Shown here one piece after another: positions 8,824 to 18,219 of a stretch of 64,000 nt of DNA (position 1 is its first letter; every line of letters starts with the position of its first letter). Made by a program: the position numbers and the translations under genes. A model generated the notes under the pieces. It had not been told where the DNA came from, did no database searches, and saw nothing but the letters and a program-made list of their open reading frames with translations. The DNA comes from Polystyrenella longa (lineage in GTDB: Bacteria; Planctomycetota; Planctomycetia; Planctomycetales; Planctomycetaceae), in contig NZ_CP036281.1 of assembly GCF_007750395.1 (NCBI RefSeq), positions 3,743,001 through 3,807,000 on the forward strand. The letters are read 5' to 3'.

Positions 8824-10848
8824 ATGATTGCCAGCTGGGATTGGTTGACTGAATACGTTTCGCTCGACATGAGCCTCGACAATCTGACGGACCGACTCAC
8901 AATTTCCGGATTGAATCTGGAAGGGATCGAAGAAGTCGGCGGAGAGACGGCGATTGACCTCGAAGTAACCAGCAACCGGGCCGATTGCCTCGGTCACATA
9001 GGTATCGCCCGGGAAGTCGCCTGCCTGTTTGATAAAAAGCTCACGATCCCTGCTGCAGAACCGACTGCAACGGGCGACGCCGTCGACGAAGTCACTTCGG
9101 TTACGATCGACTGCCCCGAACTTTGCCCTCGCTATGTCGCTCGCGTCATCAGAAACGTGAAAGTCGGCCCTAGCCCGGATTGGCTGCAAAAACGACTGGC
9201 AACTCTGGGTATCGCATCAATTAACAATGTTGTCGACATCACCAATTATGTCCTGATGGAGTGTGGCCAACCGCTACACGCTTTTGACTTCGACAAGCTG
9301 TCTGGCCAGAAAATCGTCGTCCGTAAAGCAACCAAAGGAGAAAAGATCACCGCCATCGATCAGCGCGAGTACGAACTCGACGCCGAGATGTGTGTGATCG
9401 CCGATGTAGATCGACCTGTAGCCATCGCTGGCGTGATGGGTGGACTCGACACGGAAATTTCCGCAGGTACAACCAACATCCTGATCGAAGTCGCCAACTT
9501 CACTCCGCTCACGGTTCGATCCACCGCTCGCAAACTGAGCTTACACAGCGATTCTTCATTCCGCTTCGAGCGCTATATCGACGTTCATCAAATGGATTGG
9601 GCGAGCCGCCGCTGCTGTGATTTGATTTTGCAGATCGCCGGTGGAGAATTACTCGAAGGTTCCATCGATGTCGGCGAACAACCAACAGAGAAAACGGAAC
9701 AAGTCACACTCCGGTTCTCGCAAATCAAGCGGTTACTCGGAATCGATATTGATCCCAAAACCGCCGTTGAAATTCTGACCGTCCTCGGTTTGAAACAGGT
9801 GGGAAAGACTACCAAGACCGACGCGACCTTCATTGCCCCGACCTGGCGACGGGACCTGACCCGTGAAGTCGACCTGATTGAAGAAGTCGCCCGGATATAT
9901 GGATACGACCAGATTCCGGAAGATCGATTCCTGCCAGTTCACCTGACGACTCCCACTGAAAAAGACCAGACTACTCGACAGCTTTATAAAGTCTTGAACG
10001 GCCTCGGATTTTCTGAAGCGTACACGGTCTCTTTTGTCAGTCGAGAAGATCACGAACTGTTTCAACCGTTTGGCGAATTAGAACCGCTGCATGTCGAGCA
10101 TTCAACCCGCAAAAAAGAAAACCTGTTACGTCAAAGCTTAATCCCGTCGCTCCTGCGTAGCCGTCGTGAGAATGAACGTCATAATGTCTTCAATGCGGAA
10201 CTGTTCGAGATCGCCAAAGTTTATGTAAAAGCCAAACCGGGTGCTCCGGAGCAGGAAGTCGAACCGATGCGGCTGAGCATGGTCAGCGGTCGTTCCTTCC
10301 TGGAATTAAAGGGAGCCATCGAAACGATTGCCAACCGAATTAATGACGGATTGGTAATGGAGGCAAAGCCTGCTGACATTGGTCAATTCGAACCTGGCCG
10401 GGGTGCAGAACTATCACTGGACGGAAAACCTTTCGGTTGGATCGGCGAAATCTCTCGCGATGTTCAGGATAAACTCAGTCTGCGGGACACCGTATGTGTC
10501 GCGGAACTCGATCTCGCGACGTTGATCGACATTCGTAAACAAATCAAACACGCAACTGAGTTGCCCCAATTCCCAAACATCACTCGCGACTTCAACTTTG
10601 TGATGAACGAGTCCGTCGAGTGGAACGATCTCGAAACAACCGTTCGTAGTGCAGGTGGAAAACTGCTCGAAAACATTCAGTACGGAGGCATGTTCCGCGG
10701 CAAGCAGTTGGGTGCCGACCTGAAGTCGTACCTGATGCATGTCAGCTTCCGTTCCTCCGAACGAACACTCACCAGCGAAGAAGTCGACGCAGCGCATGCT
10801 GATATCGTCGCTGCTTGCGAGAAGAAATTAAACGTAAACCTACGTTAG
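8824..10848 (+). CDS. pheT: Phenylalanine-tRNA ligase beta subunit, short form
   Basis: A 674-residue beta chain of the alpha2-beta2 phenylalanyl-tRNA synthetase. The B1 start (ASWDWLTEYV) runs almost directly into VTSNRADCLGHIGIAREVA at residues 48-66, whereas the usual bacterial chain (about 790-800 residues) has an OB-fold tRNA-binding domain of about 110 residues here. The B3/B4 editing region (SINNVVDITNYVLMECGQPL), the motif SDSSFRFERYID, B5 and the C-terminal FDX-ACB domain (FPNITRDFNFVMNE) are present. pheS is not adjacent. thiS follows 19 bases downstream. The missing OB domain looks clean, not a frameshift. Confidence 0.94.
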   Translation: MIASWDWLTEYVSLDMSLDNLTDRLTISGLNLEGIEEVGGETAIDLEVTSNRADCLGHIGIAREVACLFDKKLTIPAAEPTATGDAVDEVTSVTIDCPELCPRYVARVIRNVKVGPSPDWLQKRLATLGIASINNVVDITNYVLMECGQPLHAFDFDKLSGQKIVVRKATKGEKITAIDQREYELDAEMCVIADVDRPVAIAGVMGGLDTEISAGTTNILIEVANFTPLTVRSTARKLSLHSDSSFRFERYIDVHQMDWASRRCCDLILQIAGGELLEGSIDVGEQPTEKTEQVTLRFSQIKRLLGIDIDPKTAVEILTVLGLKQVGKTTKTDATFIAPTWRRDLTREVDLIEEVARIYGYDQIPEDRFLPVHLTTPTEKDQTTRQLYKVLNGLGFSEAYTVSFVSREDHELFQPFGELEPLHVEHSTRKKENLLRQSLIPSLLRSRRENERHNVFNAELFEIAKVYVKAKPGAPEQEVEPMRLSMVSGRSFLELKGAIETIANRINDGLVMEAKPADIGQFEPGRGAELSLDGKPFGWIGEISRDVQDKLSLRDTVCVAELDLATLIDIRKQIKHATELPQFPNITRDFNFVMNESVEWNDLETTVRSAGGKLLENIQYGGMFRGKQLGADLKSYLMHVSFRSSERTLTSEEVDAAHADIVAACEKKLNVNLR

Positions 10849-10867
10849 TTTTCAGGAACTTTTAACT

Positions 10868-11068
10868 GTGCTTGTCACCATTAATGGCGAAGAACGAACC
10901 ATCGACGACGGATTAACACTGGCCGAGTTGATTGGTCAGCTTAAGATGAATCCAAAGTTCATTGCTGTCGAACGGAACCGGGAACTTGTTCCCCGGGCCG
11001 AACATTCTCAATGCATCCTGAAAGAAAATGATCAGCTGGAAATCGTCACGCTGGTCGGAGGGGGATAA
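10868..11068 (+). CDS. thiS: Thiazole-synthesis sulfur carrier protein ThiS
   Basis: A 66-residue ubiquitin-fold carrier ending in VGGG, whose C-terminal glycine is thiocarboxylated and donates sulfur to the thiazole ring of thiamin. It opens [20 protein letters not shown], typical of ThiS. The start is GTG at 10868. It lies 8 bases before thiG, so the two are one operon and their products act together. Confidence 0.92.
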   Translation: MLVTINGEERTIDDGLTLAELIGQLKMNPKFIAVERNRELVPRAEHSQCILKENDQLEIVTLVGGG

Positions 11069-11076
11069 TAATAAAT

Positions 11077-11910
11077 ATGTCCACAGCAACCTTGAATGAC
11101 AAACCCTTTAAACTCGGTACCCACACCCTCTCCTCTCGCCTGATTGTGGGAACGGGAAAGTATACGACATTCGACCTGATGCAGGAATCACTCGTAGCGA
11201 GCGGTTCGGAAGTCATCACCGTCGCAGTACGACGCGAGCGATTAATCGATGCCGAAGGCCGCAACCTGCTCGACTACATCGATTTGAATAAGTACACCAT
11301 CCTGCCGAATACGGCGGGTTGTTTTAATGCCGATGATGCCATTCGAGTTGCCCGTTTGGGACGGGAGATTCTCGAAGGTCTGGAAAACCCCGGCGCCAAC
11401 TGGGTAAAAATCGAAGTTCTCGGTGACAAACGGACGCTGCTACCCGACCCTATTGGAACACTGCAGGCGACAGAGCAACTCGTTAAAGATGGTTTTCAGG
11501 TTCTCTGCTACACGACCGACGACCCCATCACCGCACGACGTTTGAAAGATGCGGGAGCAACCTCGGTCATGCCAGCCGGTAGTCCGATTGGATCCGGTCA
11601 GGGAATCTTGAATCCAAACAACATCCGTATCTGCCTCGAATACCTCAAAGAGAATGACCCCGACTACCCCGTCATCGTCGATGCGGGTGTCGGTTGCGCT
11701 TCCGATGTCGCCATGGCAATGGAACTCGGATGCGATGGTGTCCTGCTCAACACAGGAATCGCCAGTGCCAACGACCCGGTCACCATGGCTCATGCCATGC
11801 GAAACGGTTGCCTAGCCGGTCGCCAGTCGTTCCTGTCCGGTCGCATCCCCAAGAAACTGTACGCAACCGCGTCCAGCCCCACCGAAGGGGTGATCTCGGG
11901 AAGCAAGTAA
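11077..11910 (+). CDS. thiG: Thiazole synthase
   Basis: A 277-residue TIM-barrel enzyme that makes the thiazole phosphate of thiamin from deoxyxylulose phosphate, dehydroglycine and ThiS thiocarboxylate. RLIVGTGKY near the N-terminus, the Schiff-base lysine in [10 protein letters not shown] (K111), [15 protein letters not shown] and [17 protein letters not shown] are all family signatures. It directly follows thiS. Other thi genes are not nearby. Length is slightly above the usual 256-260 because of the N-terminus. Confidence 0.95.
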   Translation: MSTATLNDKPFKLGTHTLSSRLIVGTGKYTTFDLMQESLVASGSEVITVAVRRERLIDAEGRNLLDYIDLNKYTILPNTAGCFNADDAIRVARLGREILEGLENPGANWVKIEVLGDKRTLLPDPIGTLQATEQLVKDGFQVLCYTTDDPITARRLKDAGATSVMPAGSPIGSGQGILNPNNIRICLEYLKENDPDYPVIVDAGVGCASDVAMAMELGCDGVLLNTGIASANDPVTMAHAMRNGCLAGRQSFLSGRIPKKLYATASSPTEGVISGSK

Positions 11911-11961
11911 CGCGGAAAGTCTGCTGTTCTCTTCAACATACAAATCAGGAAAACTCAACGA

Positions 11962-12759
11962 ATGAGCAATCTAAAAGTCGCTGTCCATGGAGCGGCGGGA
12001 CGAATGGGTCAACGGGTTACTGCAGTCACCCATGCTGATAAAGAAGCGAAAGTCGCCGCCGCGATCGAAGGAAAATCATCTCCGGCCCTCGGCAAAGATG
12101 CTGGTGAACTTGCCGGACTCGGAAAAATCGATGTCCCTGTAACGGTCGACATCCCCGAAGATGTTGAAGTCGTGATCGATTTCAGTGTACCCGAAGCACT
12201 CATCGAACTGGTGAAAGTCTGTCAGTCACGAAAACTTCCACTGGTCATTGCAACAACCGGCCTGTCGCCCGAGCAGAAACAAATCGTCGACAACGCAATT
12301 GCCGATATTCCTGTCGTCTGGGCGCCCAGTATGAGCCAGGCAGTCAATGTGACGATGGAACTGACGCGGCTTGCTTCTCGGTTTTTGAAAAACGTCCCTG
12401 AAGGGGTCGACGTTGAAATTATCGAACGCCACCATCGCTACAAAGAAGACGCTCCCAGTGGAACGGCCCTGCGGTTTGGCGAAATTGTCTCCTCCGAAAT
12501 GGGACAGACTAATCATCAGCACGGTCGAGAAGGCCGTCCTGGTCTGCGACCGCGCGACGAAATCGGTTACCACGCTCTGCGAGTTGGCGACAATGTTGGC
12601 GAACACACGATCGTGTTCGGCATGCTGGGCGAGACGATTGAATTATCAGTCAAAGGAAGCACCCGCGACAGTTACGCCTACGGGGCCTTAGCCGCAGCAA
12701 AATTCGTCGTCAAACAGAAACCGGGTTTGTACTCCATGAATGACGTCCTCGGATTGTAG
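11962..12759 (+). CDS. dapB: 4-hydroxy-tetrahydrodipicolinate reductase
   Basis: A 265-residue NAD(P)H-dependent enzyme of the lysine/diaminopimelate pathway. The nucleotide motif GAAGRMGQ is at residues 10-17; the catalytic signature ERHHRYKEDAPSGTA, with the histidine pair and lysine that act on the substrate, is intact; the C-terminal TRDSYAYGALAAAKF helix is normal. It sits 51 bases after thiG on the same strand and may be in the same transcript. DAP also feeds peptidoglycan. Confidence 0.95.
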   Translation: MSNLKVAVHGAAGRMGQRVTAVTHADKEAKVAAAIEGKSSPALGKDAGELAGLGKIDVPVTVDIPEDVEVVIDFSVPEALIELVKVCQSRKLPLVIATTGLSPEQKQIVDNAIADIPVVWAPSMSQAVNVTMELTRLASRFLKNVPEGVDVEIIERHHRYKEDAPSGTALRFGEIVSSEMGQTNHQHGREGRPGLRPRDEIGYHALRVGDNVGEHTIVFGMLGETIELSVKGSTRDSYAYGALAAAKFVVKQKPGLYSMNDVLGL

Positions 12760-12818
12760 AACCAGTTTGCACTTCCGCTTCACAACCAGTATTCGACCAG
12801 ATAACACGACAGGAAATA

Positions 12819-13589
12819 ATGATGACGAGCCCTTTCGATCTCACTGGAAAAGTCGCCCTGATCACCGGTGGAAGTCGAGGGCTCGGAAAAGCAATGGCTC
12901 GCGGCCTGGCCATCGCCGGTGCGGACATCATCATCGCCAGTCGTGACGAGGACACACTGAAAAGATCGCTGGCAGAGATTATGAAGGGCACCCAAGTCCG
13001 CGGAAAATATCTCATTGCCGACATGACCAACCGCGAAAGTGTTCATGAACTCGGTCAGCAAGCGATAGCGGCAATGGGTCAGGTCGATATCCTCATCAAC
13101 AACGCTGGAGGGAACGTCCCCGAAGAAGCAGATCAGATCCAGGATGAAAACTGGGACAAAATTGTCGAGCTTAATTTAAGTTCCTGTATGGCTCTCTCCC
13201 GTTCCGTTATACCCAATATGAAAGAGCGCAAATGGGGCCGTATCATTCATATCTCGTCGATTATGGGGATCGCTTCAAAACGAGGACGAAACGCTTACTC
13301 GGCCACCAAGTCGGCCCTGATGGGGCTGGCCAGAGCACAGGCATTGGAACTCGGCCCTTACGGCATCACTTCGAATTGCTTGGCTCCGGGACCATTTCTG
13401 ACCGAGTTGCCCGCCTCCGTACTCTCTGATGAGGAAAAGGAACGCTTCTCGGATCGCACCGCTCTCAAAAGGTGGGGCCAACCTGAAGAACTCGCTGGCC
13501 CCGCCCTGCTCCTCGCTAGCAACGCCGGAAGTTACATCACCGGCGAAACACTGGTGGTCGATGGCGGAACGCTGATTAACACGTTTTAG
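12819..13589 (+). CDS. Short-chain dehydrogenase/reductase
   Basis: A 256-residue classical SDR. The cofactor motif is TGGSRGLG (residues 16-23), NNAG follows (NNAGGN), and the catalytic triad is S in HISSIMG, with YSATK as YxxxK. The C-terminus GSYITGETLVVDGG is typical of FabG/gluconate-dehydrogenase-like members. Substrate cannot be assigned; two ATGs at 12819 and 12822 are alternatives. It is followed by three plus-strand genes including the LuxE-like/LuxC-like pair, so a role in fatty acyl or aldehyde chemistry is possible but unproven. Confidence 0.9.
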   Translation: MMTSPFDLTGKVALITGGSRGLGKAMARGLAIAGADIIIASRDEDTLKRSLAEIMKGTQVRGKYLIADMTNRESVHELGQQAIAAMGQVDILINNAGGNVPEEADQIQDENWDKIVELNLSSCMALSRSVIPNMKERKWGRIIHISSIMGIASKRGRNAYSATKSALMGLARAQALELGPYGITSNCLAPGPFLTELPASVLSDEEKERFSDRTALKRWGQPEELAGPALLLASNAGSYITGETLVVDGGTLINTF

Positions 13590-13742
13590 GCTGGCATTTC
13601 CACTCAGACTGGTGAATAGAGCAGTCGTTATTAAGTGGATACAGAAGAACACACCTTGCCGACACGTCGGCTGAGGACTATTCTGAAGGAACGGTCCACT
13701 GGCTCCTCGCCCCCAGTCTCTTTTCAGTCGAAAGTCGCATGG

Positions 13743-14807
13743 ATGATGAAACGTATCGAACGGCGTCCGCTGCAAATTTCCATTCTCAGGTACATTTGCA
13801 CCGCCGCCTTGATCGCGATTTCCATACTGAATTCTCCCGCCAAGGCGCAAGAGACGAAAGATCCTCAGATCAAAGCGTCCGTGGGGAAAGCGCTCGATTA
13901 CCTTGCCCGTGAACAACGGCGGCAAGGTTACTGGGAAGCCAATGGAGGCCAATATCGTGTCGCGATGACAGCGCTCGCGGGAATGGCACTGGCTGCGGAA
14001 GGTTCAACGCCATCGCGAGGCCGGTTTGCTCCACAGATTAAAGCGGCGGTGGAATACCTGGTTGATACCACGCGTCCCAATGGCTTGATCGGGTACAAAG
14101 ACGATTACCACTACATGTACGGTCATGGGTTTTCCATGCTCTTTCTTTCTCAGATTTACGGAGAGGAAGAAGATGCCGAACGGCGCGAACAAATCCGGAA
14201 AGTCTTAACCCAGGCGGTTCAGTTCTGCGGCGAAGCCCAGACGACCAAGGGAGGCTGGGGATATGTTTCAGCCAAGGACGGAAACGATTTTGATGAAGGA
14301 TCGACCTGCATCACTCAGGTTCAGGGACTTCGTGGATGTCGTAACGCCGGTATACCTGTTCCCAAAGAAATCATCGATCGGGCCATTCAGTACATTAAGG
14401 AATGCACCACGCCCGATGGAGGTGTCCAGTACAGTATCCGTGGCGGCGGAGCTCGCCCGGCAATTACGGCCGCCGCCGTCGCCTGCATGTTCAGTTCAGG
14501 CGAGCACGAATCCCCTTACGTGAAAAAGCTCCTCGGGTATTGCGAGAAAAATGTCTGGCCTGGTGTTTCCCGAACACAATATTACGGGCACTGGCATTAC
14601 ACTCATTACTACTACTCCCAAGTGGTCTACCGCATGGACGAGAAAGAGTGGCCGAAGTACAAAAAAGACATTGCCAGTGAAATTCTCGCGAAACAGGCCG
14701 CCACCGGTGCCTGGAACGAAGGGCACATAGGCCCTGTCTATACGACAGCAATTAACGCCACCTTGCTGCAGATCGATAACGGGTACCTGCCCATCTACCA
14801 GAAATAG
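13743..14807 (+). CDS. Secreted prenyltransferase/squalene-oxidase-repeat protein
   Basis: A 354-residue protein with an N-terminal signal or anchor (about 15 basic residues then YICTAALIAISILNS, cleavage near AKAQ). The mature part has QW-like alpha/alpha-barrel repeats: VGKALDYLAREQRRQGYW, KGGWGYVSAKDGNDFDEGST, and IQYIKECTTPDGGVQYS. This toroid is shared by squalene cyclases, prenyltransferases and alpha-macroglobulin-like domains; in planctomycetes such short secreted forms have no known enzyme role. The catalytic DXDD motif of squalene-hopene cyclase is not seen. Start: ATG at 13743 (or 13746) rather than GTG at 13635. Confidence 0.75.
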   Translation: MMKRIERRPLQISILRYICTAALIAISILNSPAKAQETKDPQIKASVGKALDYLAREQRRQGYWEANGGQYRVAMTALAGMALAAEGSTPSRGRFAPQIKAAVEYLVDTTRPNGLIGYKDDYHYMYGHGFSMLFLSQIYGEEEDAERREQIRKVLTQAVQFCGEAQTTKGGWGYVSAKDGNDFDEGSTCITQVQGLRGCRNAGIPVPKEIIDRAIQYIKECTTPDGGVQYSIRGGGARPAITAAAVACMFSSGEHESPYVKKLLGYCEKNVWPGVSRTQYYGHWHYTHYYYSQVVYRMDEKEWPKYKKDIASEILAKQAATGAWNEGHIGPVYTTAINATLLQIDNGYLPIYQK

Positions 14808-15033
14808 ACTTGGTTTTCTGCGCCGCATCCCCTTCGCTTGCTCTGCCTGCCTATTCGTAGCAGACCGAATTCTCATCTCGCCTCCCACCGCGGTCCCACC
14901 GATTCCGCTGAAAGAGTCGTTGGTCAGTTTGCATTCTTCACCGGGAAGTCTAAAATGGGAAAAGTTTTGACGGCAGCCTGTTTTCGTCCCCGCCGTCGGC
15001 CATCCTTGCTCTTCCCTCCGAAAGACATCCGTT

Positions 15034-16131
15034 GTGACAACCGAACTCGAATCGAAGGCGAGCGCCGCCCGAGAACAGCTTGATGCTCATACCCGCGAAA
15101 TGGTCCAGTGGCACTTCAGCCCCGAAACGGGATCCCCGTTCTGGCTGGAAAAGGCGAAAACCTACGACTTCAACCCTCTGACTGACGTCAGCTGCTTCGA
15201 CGATTTGAAGAAGTTCCCCTTGTTTGAAGATGACTGGCTACGCGGTGGCCCTGTCCGACGCTGGGTCCCCAAAGGGCTGGAAGGCAAACCGACCTACGTC
15301 TTCGAGACGGGTGGAACGACAGGTATCCCCAAGACCCGCGTCGTCATCGATGACTTTCGTATCGACTATGAAATGTTCAGCGACACCCTGCCAGACGAGT
15401 ACTTTCCCGAAGGAGCCGACTGGCTGATGCTCGGACCTTCCGGCCCGCGTCGTCTGCGACTCGCCGTGGAACATCTGGCACAACATCGCGGAGGGATTTC
15501 CTTCTGCGTCGACCTCGACCCGCGCTGGGTGGTGAAACTGCTCAAAAAAGGCAAAGTCGAAGAGGTTAAACTTTACAGCGAACACGTGATCGATCAGGCC
15601 ATGTCGCTGCTGTCTGCAGGACACGACATCAAGTGCATGTTCACGACCCCGAAACTGCTGGAAGCCCTTGCCATGCGTTTGCTGGATGAAGGCTCAAGTA
15701 TTTCCGAAGCAGGAATCAAAGGGATTTTCTGTGGTGGTACCGAATTCACACCACAGTGGTACCGCTTCGCTCGTGAAGAATTACTGGGCGACGATGTCTA
15801 CATCACCCCGACCTACGGGAACACGCTGATGGGCTTGGCTTGTGGCAAACCATTCACAGCGGAAGATAACTACAAAATCACCTACCATGCACCTCAACCT
15901 CGAGCTGCTGTCGAAGTGGTTGAATTTGACGATCACAAGAAACTCGTCAAGTACGGTGAAACAGGCCGCGTGAAACTGTACACGCTGACGAAAGAACTGT
16001 TCATCCCCGGTTTCCTGGAGCGAGATGAAGGTGAACGCGAAATGCCGCACGAGAAGTATCCGTGGGACGGCGTCAGCGGTGTGCGTCCTTATCACATCTT
16101 CGCCAAAACCACGACCGTCGGCGTCTATTAG
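15034..16131 (+). CDS. LuxE/PaaK-like acyl-activating (AMP-forming) protein
   Basis: A 365-residue protein with a GTG start. The ATP-binding loop ETGGTTGIPK is at residues 91-100, the signature of the adenylate-forming superfamily; the rest (LMLGPSGPRRLRLAVEHLA, IKGIFCGGTEFTPQW, ITPTYGNTLMG) fits the short LuxE/phenylacetate-CoA-ligase branch, which lacks a full C-terminal lid. Such proteins activate a carboxylic acid as acyl-AMP and pass it to a thiol. The next gene is an aldehyde-dehydrogenase-like reductase, the same pairing as LuxE with LuxC. Substrate unknown. Confidence 0.75.
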   Translation: MTTELESKASAAREQLDAHTREMVQWHFSPETGSPFWLEKAKTYDFNPLTDVSCFDDLKKFPLFEDDWLRGGPVRRWVPKGLEGKPTYVFETGGTTGIPKTRVVIDDFRIDYEMFSDTLPDEYFPEGADWLMLGPSGPRRLRLAVEHLAQHRGGISFCVDLDPRWVVKLLKKGKVEEVKLYSEHVIDQAMSLLSAGHDIKCMFTTPKLLEALAMRLLDEGSSISEAGIKGIFCGGTEFTPQWYRFAREELLGDDVYITPTYGNTLMGLACGKPFTAEDNYKITYHAPQPRAAVEVVEFDDHKKLVKYGETGRVKLYTLTKELFIPGFLERDEGEREMPHEKYPWDGVSGVRPYHIFAKTTTVGVY

Positions 16132-16193
16132 AAGCGGTCCTGAATCCCTTTGATGGATCACATTGAACTTTTCTTTTTCAAGTTCAATAATGG

Positions 16194-16214
16194 CCACAAC
16201 CGGGTTTCAGGATG
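16194..16214 (-). repeat. R3 dispersed repeat, inverted end
   Basis: Its 18 bases CAACCGGGTTTCAGGATG (16197-16214) are the exact reverse complement of 44090-44107. The first 15 bases also pair with 16336-16350. Confidence 0.65.
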
Positions 16215-16335
16215 GGTTTAATCACCGACGCCTTTCCTACCTTCAGCGAGTCTCTCCCTCTGTCATCGCTGTTGTCCTACCATCAACTCAACGCCCGCCG
16301 TTTATAAACAGGATCGTTCTATTAGAGGCTATTTC

Positions 16336-16420
16336 GAAACCCGGTTGTGGTTATTCTTGAAACTACAAGTGGTGCGTGAATGTTACCCATCAGAGGGTTT
16401 TGAAACTGCTTAGAGTGAAC
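16336..16420 (+). repeat. R3 dispersed repeat, copy 1
   Basis: Begins GAAACCCGGTTGTGG and continues with ACAAG, GAAT, ACCCATCAGAGG and TTAGAGTGAAC in the same order and spacing as 44096-44180, about 60-65% identical by eye over 85 bases. It ends just before the ribosome binding site of the reductase gene. Confidence 0.55.
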
Positions 16421-16443
16421 GGTCCCTGTGAAAGGATAGTCCT

Positions 16444-17880
16444 GTGTTAGAAATCCCTGTAATCCGTTGGGGCAAAAAATACGAAAGCATGGAAAAGTCC
16501 GAAGTCGTCCACTTCGAGACGGGTGAACCGATGGCACTGGTGCATCAGGCCAACGGTGGTCTGGTCAAAGTCGATATGCGAAAAGCCCAAGCGGCTCGTG
16601 ATCGCCTTCGTGAGATTCCCATCGACGACCTGATTGCGATCTGCGAAAAAGCGGGCGACCTCTACCTGAATGCCGAACTCCCCATGGGAAATGGAACGCA
16701 GACCCCGGAAGAGTTTTGCAAAATCCAATCAGCCACCACCGGGCTTCCCGAGCACATGTGTGCGTCCAACATGAAGAAGAACGCGTTTGTTCTCAGTAAC
16801 ATGAGAGACATTCTCGATTCGATGACTCGCGGCCTCCCTTTCGACGTACTGACTAAAGGGTACGGCGAAGAAGACCGCGGCGTCACGCTCAGCTATCAGG
16901 CTTACTCGCCCGTGCTGGGGGCGGTGCTGCCAAGCAATAGCCCCGGCGTACACACACTCTGGCTCCCTGTCATCGCTTTGCAGGTGGGATTGGTGTTGAA
17001 ACCAGGCTCGTCTGAGATTTGGACACCGTTCCGCATCTACGAAGCATTCGTCGCCGCTGGTCTGCCCGCAGAAGTATTCTCGATCTACCCCGGCCCCACC
17101 GACGTGGGAGCGGCCATTCTTGATACCTGTAAAAGGTCGATGATCTTCGGTGGCCAGCAAACGATTGACCTCTACGCCCACAACCCAAACGTGCAACCGC
17201 ACGGTCCCGGGTTCAGTAAGATTCTTTTGGGCGATGACAAAGTCGACGATTGGGAAAAGTATGTCGACCTGATGGCTGATTCTATCTTTGCCAATGGTGG
17301 CCGTAGCTGTATTAATGCTTCCGGTGTCTGGGTCTCTCGACATGGAAAAGAGATCGCCGACGCGATTGCAAAGAAACTCGGCCCCGTCGCTCCTCTGCCC
17401 GCAACGGATCCCAAGTCTGCATTAGCGGCGTCGACACTGGAAGGAGCCGCACAGGCTATGAACAGTGCGATTGAGGATGGGCTCGCCAGTGGAGAAACGA
17501 TCGATGCCACGGCTCCATACCGCGACGGAGATCGCCTCGTTGAGCAAGAGCGTTATTCTCACCTGCGTCCCACGGTCGTCTATTGCCCTTCTCCTGATGC
17601 TCCGCTGGCGAAGACGGAATACATGTTCCCTTTCGCATCAGTTGTCGAATGTCCGCAGGACAAGATGATCAAAGAAATGGGCACCACCCTCATCTGCACC
17701 GCCATTACAGAAGACGAGAAATGGTCGCAGCAGTTACTCGACGCCACCAACATCGACCGTCTCAACATCGGTGAAGTGAAAACAATGGCGATCAACTGGC
17801 TGCAACCCCACGAAGGAAACCTGATCGAATTTTTGTTCCGCAACCGGGCCTACCAGACCAGCCCCCCAGCAGCACATTGA
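16444..17880 (+). CDS. Aldehyde dehydrogenase-family (LuxC-like acyl reductase?) protein
   Basis: A 478-residue member of the ALDH superfamily with a GTG start, AAAGGA upstream. The catalytic cysteine is C289 in NGGRSCINASGVWVSR; the cofactor region SPVLGAVLPSNSPGVHTLWLP and KPGSSEIWTP fit; MFGG-type IFGGQQT is the nucleotide loop. It is closest in feel to acyl-CoA/acyl-protein reductases, not to sugar or betaine dehydrogenases. With the acyl-activating gene just upstream, the simplest reading is acid to acyl-enzyme to aldehyde. The glutamate general base common to hydrolytic ALDHs was not identified. A terminator follows. Confidence 0.75.
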   Translation: MLEIPVIRWGKKYESMEKSEVVHFETGEPMALVHQANGGLVKVDMRKAQAARDRLREIPIDDLIAICEKAGDLYLNAELPMGNGTQTPEEFCKIQSATTGLPEHMCASNMKKNAFVLSNMRDILDSMTRGLPFDVLTKGYGEEDRGVTLSYQAYSPVLGAVLPSNSPGVHTLWLPVIALQVGLVLKPGSSEIWTPFRIYEAFVAAGLPAEVFSIYPGPTDVGAAILDTCKRSMIFGGQQTIDLYAHNPNVQPHGPGFSKILLGDDKVDDWEKYVDLMADSIFANGGRSCINASGVWVSRHGKEIADAIAKKLGPVAPLPATDPKSALAASTLEGAAQAMNSAIEDGLASGETIDATAPYRDGDRLVEQERYSHLRPTVVYCPSPDAPLAKTEYMFPFASVVECPQDKMIKEMGTTLICTAITEDEKWSQQLLDATNIDRLNIGEVKTMAINWLQPHEGNLIEFLFRNRAYQTSPPAAH

Positions 17881-17931
17881 TTTTTTGCCCCATGTGGCAC
17901 ATTGATTGTCGTTTACAATTCTCGCACAGCT

Positions 17932-17957
17932 GGCCGCCGACTTGGCGGCCTTTTTTA
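17932..17957 (+). terminator. Rho-independent terminator after the LuxC-like gene
   Basis: Perfect 7-bp GC stem GGCCGCC (17932-17938) with GGCGGCC (17944-17950), 5-base loop, then TTTTTTA. Confidence 0.85.
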
Positions 17958-18042
17958 TTGATGTAATGGCAGATGGAGATTATTTTTAATCAGCGGGAAG
18001 AGCGAGGAGTCGTCAATAGAGTCACGTCGTAACGTGTGATTT

Positions 18043-18143
18043 TAGATCCTGTCCAGGATAAGTGTGGCGGCTATCGATCCCTAAAAGCCCTTAAATTCAG
18101 CAGGCTACGCCGCAAGAACACGCTACGGTTATCCGGAATGCGC
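18043..18143 (+). repeat. R1 dispersed repeat, copy A
   Basis: About 101 bases. Opens TAGATCCTGTCCAGGATAAG and closes GGTTATCCGGAATGCG. It is about 80-85% identical by eye to copies at 35777 and 46532, all in the same orientation. It starts with a dyad ATCCTG-TC-CAGGAT, and the two ends (TCCAGGATAA and TTATCCGGA) are inverted repeats, so the element can fold end to end. No open reading frame. Confidence 0.8.
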
Positions 18144-18219
18144 CCTACCGACTCAACTGAATTCCATTCAGGAGTTTGGAAAGCAGCATTCATAATCTAA
18201 ATGAAACGATTGATCGAGA

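Larger units (their letters stand above)
16132..16443. other. Intergenic region with R3 repeats
   Basis: 312 bases between the acyl-activating and the reductase genes, without a gene. It contains an R3 repeat pair: a 15-bp perfect inverted repeat (16194-16208 against 16336-16350) and the R3 body running to about 16420, which resembles 44090-44180. Confidence 0.65.
17881..18219. other. Intergenic region: terminator and R1 repeat
   Basis: 339 bases between convergent genes (reductase, plus; RRM protein, minus). It holds a strong terminator at 17932-17957 and R1 copy A at 18043-18143. Confidence 0.7.
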
